DNA of 64,000 bases from Tremella fuciformis (taxonomy: Eukaryota; Basidiomycota; Tremellomycetes; Tremellales; Tremellaceae): positions 62,001 to 126,000 of the forward strand of contig CP136500.1 in NCBI GenBank assembly GCA_032768795.1, read 5' to 3'. The first letter of the stretch is position 1. Every line of letters begins with the position of its first letter. Under the pieces are notes generated by a model. The model did no database searches, was not told the origin of the DNA, and saw only the letters and a list, made by a program, of their open reading frames with translations. Below are positions 30,922 to 40,216 of the stretch, in pieces. The position numbers were made by a program, and so were the translations under genes.

Positions 30922-31805
30922 GAATAAGTCATATGAAGAATGAGCAAGTTGTCACAAATGACACCAAAGCAGCAGCAAGGCCAAACCAAAATCATGTGAG
31001 CCGGCCACATTGGAGCTCTCAGCAAAGCTTGTTGCGACTTGCCATAACCGGCCAACATGATATTTCCCCGTCGGGCAGACAGGGCATCACACATCACTAG
31101 GTCTCACTGTCTCTGCAGCTCTTGTCAACTGGCAAGGAGATCTCCGTTGGTTGCCGTGCCCGCCAACAAAGGACGAAAGAACACGGAGAACATGGAGCTT
31201 GCCAAAGAAAACCCAAGAGCTTGCCAAGCTCAAACAGACAAGTCTGCAAGCGATGGGATGCGCCGTAGTAAACATAAGGCTCACAGAGCCCTTGGAGAAC
31301 TCCAGTTCTCTTGCAATCAAGTTGCATGGGACTAGCTCCCCCTCACTTACTCTTTCTCGCTCCGTCCCGACAACAACTGTTAAGGCCTAGCACTTGTCGG
31401 CTTGCTTGTCCTGTCTTGCCTTGCCTAGTCACCCTTGGTTACCCTCGTTCACACTTGTTGAGACTGTACAAGCCCTTCAAGCCCTTGCCCTCCATCTCTC
31501 CCTAGCCTTACCAGCCTTGACAAAGTCGAAGAGTCTCGGTCGCCCAGTGATGGACACTTTGACAGAGACAGAGAGGCATTGTGACACAAGTCATATGAAT
31601 GGAACAAGTCATATGAAGAATGAGCAAGCCATATGAAGTGTGAACAAGTCATATGATGAATGAGCAAGTCATATCCAAAATGAGCAAGTCATATCCAAAA
31701 TGAGCAAGTCATATCCAAAATGAGCAAGTCATATCCAAAATGAGCAAGGCTGATGAAAAATGAGCAAACCTGGTGAAAAATGAGCATGTCAGATGAAAAA
31801 AAAGC
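30922..31805. repeat. 21-bp minisatellite interrupted by a solo LTR
   Basis: Units of 21 bp on the theme ATGAGCAAGTCATAT plus CCAAA or GAAGA occur about ten times in 31587-31805, four of them (31660-31740) nearly identical. One and a half units at 30922-30949 lie on the other side of the LTR at 30950-31586, so the LTR inserted into the array. Confidence 0.85.
30950..31586 (+). repeat. Solo LTR, family L3, target duplication CAAGT
   Basis: 637 bp, TGTCACAAATG..GCATTGTGACA, flanked by CAAGT at 30945-30949 and 31587-31591. A decayed relative of 49801-50508. Confidence 0.88.
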
Positions 31806-32224
31806 GAGTGATGTGAAACATGTGTTGGAAGGTAGAGAGGTAATTGTAGAATGCATGGCATCCAGAGCCCCATGTATGAAACACAGATGGCTATGGAGTG
31901 GTAGTGAGTGCCAAAGACAGGCATGAAGGAGTGTGGCGGCGGTGTGGCAACACCCCCTCTTGCTTGCTTGCATCTCCCCTTGCTCCCTCTGCTATGCATC
32001 TTCAGATGGCAATGGCAATGTCAATATTGCTGTGTGAATAAACCAGATCAAACACAGACAGACATGATTGGAATTACAATGGATACAACATCATTCATTG
32101 GCAATGGTGCTCTGTGGGTCATCTTTCTTTTTGTGCTGCGATTTTTGTAGGTTCGCACAGTTAGTTGTTTTGCCAATGCAGGATACTGTTGCAGAAGTAG
32201 GTATGGGCGAGTTTAGCGATTGCA
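31806..32224. other. Unassigned, no gene seen
   Basis: AT-richer, CpG-poor stretch without a convincing frame, repeat or known element. Short frames here are not supported. Confidence 0.6.
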
Positions 32225-32600
32225 CCTGACAATCCTAAATGGTGTCAGGACCATGCTTGTTCATTCCGGTTTGCCTCAGAATCTATGGGCTGAAGCGGCA
32301 AATTCTTTCTTATATAGCCTACACTAGGAATCGCACGCCCCGTGGCCCAAAACAGGAAATACCTGAAGGCAAAATGGCTAAATCATAGCACATGCAATAT
32401 TAAAATGCTTTGCATCCAAATGGTTTCAAGCCGACAATCTCTATTTTGCCATTTGTCTTCCGGAATTTCCTGCTTTGGACCACAGACAGGGTGTGCGATT
32501 CCGAGTGTATAATCTGTCACTTCAGCCCATAGATTCTGAGGTAATGAGGAATGAACAAGGACAGTTCTGCCCGGATCAAGAGTTGTAACGTGCAATTGCT
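32225..32600. pseudogene. Two Copia integrase relics in inverted orientation
   Basis: Plus strand 32240-32400 translates as VRTMLVHSGLPQNLWAEAAN, the segment just after the Copia integrase core. Minus strand about 32600-32390 translates as RTVLVHSSLPQNLWAEVTDY and continues IAHPVCGPKQEIPE. The two are diverged copies facing each other, forming inverted arms of about 110-130 bp separated by under 100 bp. The related intact-order sequence is at 59034-59488. Confidence 0.8.
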
Positions 32601-32639
32601 CAACTCACCCATTTTGTGCGTGCGCATCTGGTGGGACTT

Positions 32640-34438
32640 GACCTGTCGCTGGGCGCATTCGCTGCCTGCTGGGCTTGGCAGGTGCAGCAAGATCCTAGCC
32701 GCTCTAGGTTTCCTCGAGGGAGTTCGCGCAAATCCGGACTTGGCTCTGCAGAGATTGTTTTTAGGGCCGATCCCCTGGCCAATTGAGCACCCAGGAGGTC
32801 GTACATCGTTCTGGTGGCCGCAGAATCCAGTGAAACCTGGTGGGCAACCTCTCTCTCTGAGCCTCTGGCAGTTCAAGCTGCTCTCGCTTTCAGCTGAGTC
32901 TCTTTGAGAGTCTTATTCAAGCTTTTGCGACTGCAGCTTCCACTCGCATATTTAGAATTTCTCCGTCACACACACTAAACCTCATATCGGCCTCTATTGT
33001 CCCTATCAACCACGTCGTATTTTATCCACCCGTTCCTAAGAAAGAATTATCGGAAAGACGGAAGAGAGCAAAATCAAAATCACACTTGTCATTTTCAAAA
33101 TTATCCACAGTGGGAATCGCACATTGCGACCACTCTCATGGGCAAGGCCTTGCTTGCCTGCATCAGATCCGAACCGATTTCGCCCATTTCAGCTGCAGAG
33201 CAGCTCAAATTGGATAACACGTTTGCGATAATTTTCCAGAGCCTCTCTGAGACCGTCCAGGCCGCCCTACTGACCACAGTCAAAAACTGGACGCTTTGGG
33301 ACAAAATCATGCGGCAGCATTCCGCCTCAAGCGGTGCCAGAGACAGGCCGCTCTAATCCAATCGCTTGCCAGGGCCCAAATTATCGATGGGCAGGACACG
33401 ATGCTGACTTTGGTGGCACAGCAGAGCGCCCATACTCAGCTGAACAGCTCTGGCGAGATTATTTCCAATAAGATCTTTGCTTTCTGCATGACACTTGCCC
33501 TCCCTGATTCATATGCGGCCACAAAGCAAAATCTATGGATGTGACAGCCTCTCAGCTCCTCAGAGGTCAAATCAGCAGTCCAGGCTGAGTTTGAGAGGCG
33601 AAAAAATTTGGATTCAGACTCAACTTTGGCTGCAGCAAAGAAACCCGGCCCATTCAAGCCAAATCATTCAAGGGAGACAGGCAAATATTGCGATTCTCAC
33701 AAATCACACTCTCACAACACGCAGACTACAGAAACCAGCAAAATCGGAATACACCAACCCAAAGAATTCCGCCCAGAGCCGGAATCGCTTCCCTCAGCCT
33801 TGCCGATAACACAGACATCGGCCAAACAGCTGCTTTCCATGCCACAGCAATCGCATCGACTTACCCTGCAAAATGCAACCGCTATGAATTTATTGTTGAC
33901 TCTGGTGCTACACATCACATGTGTAATGAAGCTCAGATCCTCTTGGATCTCAGACCGGCTCAGAAAATGTAAGTCCGGTTTGGGAATTCAGCACACTTGC
34001 CTTGCAACATGAGCGGCACTCCCTACCTTGCCGGAATTGCTTTTCCAGGTTGATTCCAGGTTGTCTATATATTCCTGGGCTAGATCGGAACCTCATCTTG
34101 GTCTCTGCAACTCCACAAAACCAAGGATGAAAATTTGCAGCCGGAAATACAACTTTGTGCCAAACCAGCACCGGAAATCCTCTTCTCACAGCCCCAAAGC
34201 AATTCGGTTCTATATATACCATCAGGAGGCAAGCGCATCCGCCAATATCGCTTCTGCAGCTGACATCCAAGACATACATGAGCGATCGGGCCATTTGAAT
34301 ATATCAGCAGTCATGAGAGCGATCAGGAGTGGAAGAATGGGCGATATTGAAATTTCAGCTTCTGATGCAAAGTCTTTTCAATGCCAGAGCTGCATTCTGG
34401 GCACGACTGGTCGCCTCCCCTCATTGCCTGTCACGGGG
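32640..34438 (+). pseudogene. Copia relic C2: leader, Gag, protease, pre-integrase module
   Basis: 32640-33057 resembles the leader at 63040-63449. The Gag start is ACG at 33058-33060 where the intact copy has ATG (63450). Gag segments PQWESHIATTLMGKALLACI, PISPISAAEQLKLDN and QQSAHTQLNSSGEIIS follow with frameshifts (deletion near 33290, break near 33340) and a TGA at 33542. Protease FIVDSGATHHMCN lies at about 33886-33924, then a pre-integrase block with IHERSGHLNISAVMRAI and CQSC (34270-34400). The L4 LTR cuts it at 34439. Confidence 0.85.
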
Positions 34439-34821
34439 CCAGGCTGGTTGTCAACTGATAGGGCCCTCTCACACGTGCTCTCTGTCAATCTGTCGCTGTT
34501 CTCCACGAGAAGGTGTACCCTACAGCCTCTCGTGCGTCGACAACACGGCTGGGCCGTCAATCTGTATCCATGGGAGTCACTACCACGGTGCTAAGGACCG
34601 TCTATGGGCAATATCACCCCGTATCCTCCTCTGCACCGCCTTGGGCTCTCTCCTTGAAACACCATCGACGAGGCTCAAGCTCTAGAGTTATCGAGGCTAC
34701 TTGAGGCTTGTCAATGGCACCCAAGCATCAACAATGTTCTCACGTGGATGACAGGCGTGCTGGGCACTTGATAGGGCTATAGGCATGCGCTGGTGGTCAT
34801 GGAGGCGTGGCCAACGTGACA
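34439..34821 (-). repeat. L4 LTR, 3' LTR of element F
   Basis: 383 bp, TGTCACGGGGCC..CAACGTGACA. The right side continues CTCTGCCCGCCCCTCTG, complementary to a polypurine tract, so this is the 3' LTR of a minus-strand chromovirus whose remainder lies to the right and is truncated at 35423. Confidence 0.8.
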
Positions 34822-34856
34822 CTCTGCCCGCCCCTCTGAAATTGAGCTCCTACGAG

Positions 34857-35423
34857 ATGGCAAGCGAGGTGGGGCAGTTTGTATGGCCTAAGCCTTTGCT
34901 CCCGCCTTGCGCTAAGCCGTATCTTTTGGTCATTCCTTGCAGGGCTGGACTCGAGGGTCTGTGGGTGTGTGGGCAGCGGGCGTTGTTGAGGATTCATCCT
35001 CCTTCCTAGTTTGCGGTCTTGCACCCGGTGATAGCTCTCAGACGTAGGTAGGGCGTGGGTCAAGTACTTGCGGCGCGTGGGCCAAAGTAGTATGCAGCCG
35101 GCGTAGGTCCAAAAGTTGATTCTGCTCCTGTGGTGTAGGGGTCGATCCTTGTGCAATCTAGCTGGTCCTCTGCAGAGCTGTAGGTGTATCGTTCTCAATT
35201 TTGCGCATATGGAAGTCGGCTTTGGGTCGACCCCGGCCACGAGGCCGGCTTGAAATTGTCCAATGTGTGTGTTGCCTCAAGATAACCGGTGATTGCCGCC
35301 CCGCCTACGCCCTATGTCAATCATGTGGCTCGTTGCTAGGCGAGAAGTTGACAAACAGTTGGTCAAACTCGTGTTGCCTGCTCTTGGCGTCAAGCGCCCT
35401 CTTGTCCCTTGTCACCGCCATGC
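34857..35423 (+). pseudogene. Antisense gene remnant of element F with Cys motif
   Basis: Starts 36 bp inside the 3' LTR with ATG 34857, then a possible 62-nt intron 34881-34942 (GTATGG..TTGCAG). The same leader and a 62-nt intron recur in element E (49585-49500, minus strand). Further on, 35213-35350 encodes C-x2-C-x6-C-x6-C-x2-C (QCVCCLKITGDC, LCQSCG), close to the motif in the other antisense genes but without a sixth cysteine at the usual spacing. I cannot join the two parts into one frame. An L5 LTR truncates the region at 35424. No pol is left. Confidence 0.45.
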
Positions 35424-36053
35424 TGTCACGACACCTCACTGTCTCTGTCCAAAGGCCCGTCACGTAGTGACCGAGTCTCTCCGACTTTGACGAGGATAGG
35501 CTAGGATAGCCTAGACGCAAGAGACGAGAGATGTCTAGTCTCGGCGAAGCTAGACAAGGTCGACGAAGTTCAACAAAGACAAGACGAGAGATAACTGGGT
35601 AAGGCAAGAGTGGCCGAACGAGTGCGGACCTCAGCAGCCGTTGGCGGACAGAGCTAGCGAGTGTGTGTGTGAGAGAAGTCTCGGTACATCAATCACAAGA
35701 GTTCTAGGGGTTCTATGATCCTATCAGTCTGCCTTAAGTATCCGTAGCTGCGTCTCCGATCCTCATTGTGCTCGGCAAGTCCTACTGTCTCTCTGGCATG
35801 CTTCATTGTGCTAGACGGTTCTAGTTGTTGTCGCGGGGGGGTAGCCAAAGGTGGGTTGTCACAGCGAGATAGCTCGAGGTTGCTAGACGCTTTGGTCACG
35901 GCGAGGTCGCCAAGGGTTAGTCACGGTGACTAGCTCTTTGTTGAGGGGAAGCTTATTGTGAGAGGTTGTCACGTGATGTCGGAACTCGGCGATGCTTGGC
36001 GAAGTCCGACAAGTCTAGGCGGATCACGTGGTTCTTTGGTGTCATTTGTGACA
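35424..36053 (-). repeat. LTR family L5, minus orientation
   Basis: 630 bp, TGTCACGACACC..TTTGTGACA, the reverse of 12068-12714. Flanks CATGC and ACTGT do not match, so it is not a clean solo insertion; a deletion or recombination has joined two neighbourhoods here. Confidence 0.8.
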
Positions 36054-36452
36054 ACTGTCTCTGGGCGTTGGGCAGCCGTTTGCAGCAAGCCAGTCGGAGC
36101 AGAGCTGGCATGTAGCGTTCTGCTTGATCCCTCCAAACCCATTCCGCCATCTATTGATGTTGTTGGGGGCTGCTAGCCAGTCTAGCAAGAGATCAAGGCT
36201 AGATGGCGGGCCGCCAACTCCATCTCGAGACCAGTTGACGGTTCTTGGTTTCTTCCGCTTTCCAGAGGTCCCAGAGGGCCCGGCACGATCCTGGGTAGGT
36301 GCTGGTATGGGGGCAATAGGAATCTGAGCCTGTGGAAGCGTGTCCGTTGCAGGAACACTCATAGGCAGGCGGAGCGTGATTCGAGTCCTGGCCGGGTCAA
36401 AGGTCATCAATCGGCAGGTCTGATTTTGGCACTTCAGACGCCATTTCAACAA
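36054..36452 (-). pseudogene. Fragment of an unidentified repeated-type protein gene
   Basis: From ATG 36452: KWRLKCQNQTCRLMTF, a Pro/Thr linker, a basic GKRKKPRTVNW patch and SSLDLLLDWLAAPNNINRWR, then a Trp/Gly-rich GFGGIKQN segment and CQLCSDWLAANGC. The basic patch followed by a [LV]LLDWL..W..WRG-type stretch recalls DNA-binding N-termini of fungal proteins often found near transposons, but I cannot name the family. The reading frame is cut at 36053 by the L5 LTR. 36453-36687 holds nothing recognisable. Confidence 0.45.
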
Positions 36453-36687
36453 CGGCTAGAAGCGCCAGAAGCAGGAGAAGCGGTGAGAAGGGCAATGGGG
36501 CGGATAGAACGCGTCAGATGTGAGAAATTAATAGAGGTATCTCAAGTCCAAAGTCAATGATAGATGTACATGAGGAAAGTATCAAGAATTACCGCTTTGG
36601 GTAATTTGATGGTAAATCAAACTAACGGTCCCTTAAAGGACGTCAAAATTGACAACCCCTAGTCAGTGTACCAACAGCAAGGCAAAA

Positions 36688-37251
36688 TGTTACGACCTGG
36701 CCTTGTTAGCTAGCCAAGGCAGGCTGAGGGATGGTACACACACGGAAGTGAGGGAAGATTACAGTCTTGGATGTACCGGACAATTGAGGGACAAGGATTG
36801 AGTGTTGATGAGCGCTCAAGGCTGGGTGCGCAAGGAGACAGACTCAAGTGCAGGAAAGCTATGAGAAGTAACTACAAGAAACGATCTCTGGGAAAGAGAT
36901 CTCTGCAGCCAGAATGGCCGCTTTATATAATATACGATCCATGAACGGCGCAAGGGATTTGCCACCCATCTTGCCGCGTGCTGAGCAATCACATAGCCGT
37001 GCTCCCTTTCTCCTTTTTATTGTTCTCTCTCCTTGTCCCGTCATAATTCCTGAGGGGACAATAGGGTCTTTGGATACAAACAATAGGTCACATGCAAGGA
37101 GGGTTTGCTTGTACCTCAGCCGATCAGGTTTGCGGTGTATTACCTTGACTAGATGCTATTGTCCTTCTGTTGGCTGAAGGTGGCAGTTAGTCTTGCCTTT
37201 TGTCTGTGGACTAGTGGCTTGTGTTACAAGCCGAGTTGCAGGGTCATAATA
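36688..37251 (-). repeat. Solo LTR, G1 family, target duplication CAAAA
   Basis: 564 bp on the minus strand, flanked by CAAAA at 36683-36687 and 37252-37256. It shares the ATATAAAGCGGCCATTCTGG promoter block with G1. One terminus has mutated (TATTATG for TGTTACG). Confidence 0.9.
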
Positions 37252-37256
37252 CAAAA

Positions 37257-37730
37257 GCTGAACGTACAGATGCAGTTGCCATGGCGCATTGAGAACTTGA
37301 TTCTGAGGACATGTCTTCAAGGCAACTGAAGAGCAAGAATGATTTCTTTTGGTCGCCCCATTATCACAGCGGGGCCAAATGAGTGTTGTTTGAGCGAGAG
37401 TGGCTAATGGGATTCTGAGCGACCGCAAGCGACGCTCTGTTGTCTCCATAGAGGATGCTTGCCTGGTTTTGAGGACGACCAAGCTTGAGCAGAAGTTGTC
37501 TGACCCAGACCAATTCTCAAGCGTCTTTAGCGAGACCAATGTTTTCAGCATCTCCGGTAGCTAAGGCAACCGAGGGCTATCTTTTTGATTGCCAGCTGAC
37601 TGCTTCTCCCCATAGCGTGACAACGTAGCCACTGGTGCACCTTTGCTTTGATGGATCGCTCGTTCCAAACTCTGCGTCACTGTATCCTTCGAGCAACCTT
37701 GTTCCAGGTGAGTAGGTGATGCTGAGGTTG
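37257..37730 (-). pseudogene. Copia RNase H relic
   Basis: From 37730 leftwards: LLEGYSDAEFGTSDPSKQRC, TSGYVVTLWGEAVSWQSKR, then a TAG stop, PSVALATGDAENIGLAKDA, TGA stop, ELVWVRQLLLKLG and LYGDNRASLAVAQNP. Clear Ty1/Copia RNase H order with at least two in-frame stops. The left end is interrupted by the solo LTR, the right end by element D. Confidence 0.82.
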
Positions 37731-38165
37731 TGTCACGATGCTGCGCTCTCCCGTTGGCAGAGGCCCTCTCGCACAATATCAGAGTCAAGGATAAAGGATA
37801 AAGGGGTAGAAACGAGGTTGTCGAGGTAGGATCCTCGTCGAGGTTGGATCCTCGTCGAGGTTACAAGGTCGTCGAGGTAACAAGGTCGTCGAGGATACAG
37901 CGTGAGTGCGACTCAGCCACGCTGCGTGCCACGGAGAGAGTGAGATCGTCAATGATGATCCATGAGACTCAATCAGAGAGTGCTGAAGAACTACGACGGG
38001 CGCCCGGGGCATCCTATATGACTCTGCGCCTGCTTCCCGTCGTCGCGCGTTCATCCAACGTCTACTCCCTCGTCGAGGTTCTCCAGCCCGAGGTAGGTCA
38101 CGTGTCGGGCACGTGAGAGGTGTCGGTCACGTGCGTAGGTCGTCGAGGGCGTGGCCGTCGTGACA
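37731..38165 (-). repeat. D 3' LTR
   Basis: 435 bp, TGTCACGATGCTG..GCCGTCGTGACA, with four to five CTCGTCGAGG-type dyads near 37820-37900. The right side CTCTGCCCACCTTT is the complement of the polypurine tract AAAGGTGGGCAGAG. Confidence 0.9.
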
Positions 38166-38499
38166 CTCTGCCCACCTTTGAAGTCGAGCTCCTGCGAGAC
38201 ACGCGCTATCTCCATCCACTCCAGCCTTCTCCCTCGTCATCGTCAAACACACCCGCATTGCCGATCCAAGAGTCGAGACAGCAGTCGAATGACGTCGCTT
38301 GTAACGGAAGCGAAACTCTGGCGACAAGTCGTCGAGCGGTCGTCAAGGAAACGGAGAAAGGACTGCCAATCCGTCGTCGAGGTAGCCTCGTGTTGCTCGA
38401 GGGCGTCGCCATGTCGCGGGGTGCTCGAAAACGACATAAACAGAGGGGGGAGAGGGCGTCAGCGCTCTCATCCCCACCATCAACCTCAACTCACGCCTC

Positions 38500-40093
38500 A
38501 TGCCCTGGCTACACCTCTCAAGCCCAAGAACACTCGACGCATCCACCTTTACCACAAGCTCGCCCCGTCCATCTCCTTACATCCTCTTCGACAGCAGTTC
38601 TCTAGACAACGCGCTGTCCTATCCGTCTTCTACAACCCCTACGGCAACTATAGACGAGGCATCTTCTGACTCAGACGGGTCAGTAACACTCTGCACAGAA
38701 ACCGATTCTCGATTTGAGACTGTCAGTGTCGACTCGATGTCCAACCCATCCTCATCTCGTGCCGGCACCGCCCAACCCGAAGGCACCCCCTTCCCATCCC
38801 CCACGCAAGCCGCCTCGACTGCCGACATCCCAACAGTCGACGAGGCTGTTCCACTCCCCGCCGTCGGAGCCATCCCACCGCCCGACGAACAAGCTGCGGA
38901 GCTACTCAGCGATGCGCCTGCCGCGGCTGTCCCACAGGAAGAGGGGGAGGAGGAGTTGGATGTAGAGGCTGGTGTGGACGAGCTAGCGCCCGGCACTCCA
39001 GCATCGTCGAGCTTGTCCGAGGAGGAGATTCCTCCTAGCCGGCGATTTGACCCACGTAATGCCTCCGAGGAGGCATACTATGTGAAGAAAGGATGGGGAC
39101 TGCCGGTCCCAGAGTCAGAGCCATTGGACCGTTCGTTCTTTGGTGAGTCAAGTCTGCAAGTTTCGCCCAAACTGATCAGTAGGCTCCCACTACCCCGACC
39201 GAGGACAGCGGGGATACAACAGATCTCTGACATGGGCCCGGGTGAGTATTGTCAGCTGTTTAGTATCCTCTGACATTCAGCAACAAGCGGGTTCACGGCC
39301 AATCCGGGTCCTGGAGGGAGATGAGCGATGCGAGGCATGTGTCGCGGACGACCTCCCGTGTCGCATCGTCGAGGAAGGCAAGAAAGTGAAGTGCTTAACG
39401 TGCGGCACCCTGGCCTGCTCGTTCGGCACGGTAACTCCTGGCCCCTCGTCATCGGCACGGCGCCGTCAGGTGTCCTTCGCCCGCGGCACGTCTCCCTCGC
39501 CCGTCACGCCCGGCGCCCGACGCTCCGGCCAACTCGCTGCAGCCCGGTCCACGTCGACGACCTTGGCTGCTGGCCTCGCCAACATCGACCTAGCGGGCAC
39601 GGTCAAGGCTTCTGGGAAGAAAGGGAAGGGAAAGGGAAGAGAGAAACGTCGGGCTCGCTCTTCGTCCTCGCCCATTTTGTCACCGTTGGCACACAAGAGG
39701 CTCCGCTCGGGGCATCCTACCTCGACGAGTAGGCTGAGCCCGCTCCCTCCCCCTGCTCCGGAACCGATGGATGACGCTGGCACGGGTTGGCTAGGGGATG
39801 GCGGACTCGATCCTGTACCTCAAGCCGGACCATCAAGGACTTCTCACTGGTCTCCACCCCCTCCCATGATGCAGCTACCGCCGCCAACACCACCACCACC
39901 CGCTCCAATGACCTCGACCTCTGCCCCAGACCGCCGGTGGCAAGAGTTATTTCAATTGAGTCACTTCGCTCGCCGAGAGACTCAAGCACCGATGCGTACC
40001 TACTTTATCTCACGGGCGCGAGACATCGCAGGTGACTTGGGTGTTAACTTCGACGAGTTGACACTTGGGGAGTTTCTCGAGGGAACATCTTGA
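38500..40093 (+). CDS. Antisense accessory gene of element D, Cys6 protein, 504 aa
   Basis: Exons 38500-39142, 39183-39241 and 39281-40093; introns 40 and 39 nt, both GTGAGT donors with CTGAT or CTGACATTCAG acceptors. The joined frame is open for 504 codons. Residues 1-210 are Ser/Thr/Pro-rich then acidic (EEGEEELDVEAG). The 20-codon middle exon carries HYPDRGQRGYNRSLTWAR. The last exon has C-x2-C-x6-C-x10-C-x2-C-x4-C, a basic KKGKGKGREKRRARS stretch resembling a nuclear signal, a Pro-rich linker and a helical C-terminus (RRWQELFQLSHF..FISRARDIAGDLG). It starts 334 bp from the 3' LTR, has a CATAAA box at 38435, and its stop is 123 bp from the pol stop, facing it. The element C copy shares its structure and the E copy shares most of it. 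Function unknown; a nuclear DNA-binding role is inference. Confidence 0.75.
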
Positions 40094-40216
40094 CCGTAGC
40101 TTGTCTTGTCTCTTACTTCTTGCTTCTTGCTTTTGCCGTCTTGACTCTTGTATCTTGCCGCATGTATGTCTCTCACCGCTCACTGCTTCTCAGCCTATGC
40201 TCTGTCGCTGCTTCAC

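Noticed and set aside
31640..31745. CRISPR-like regular repeats
   Set aside because: Units are contiguous 21-mers without unique spacers, in a eukaryotic genome: a minisatellite.
35424..36053. Solo LTR call for the L5 copy
   Set aside because: The flanks do not form a target duplication, so I list it only as an LTR.
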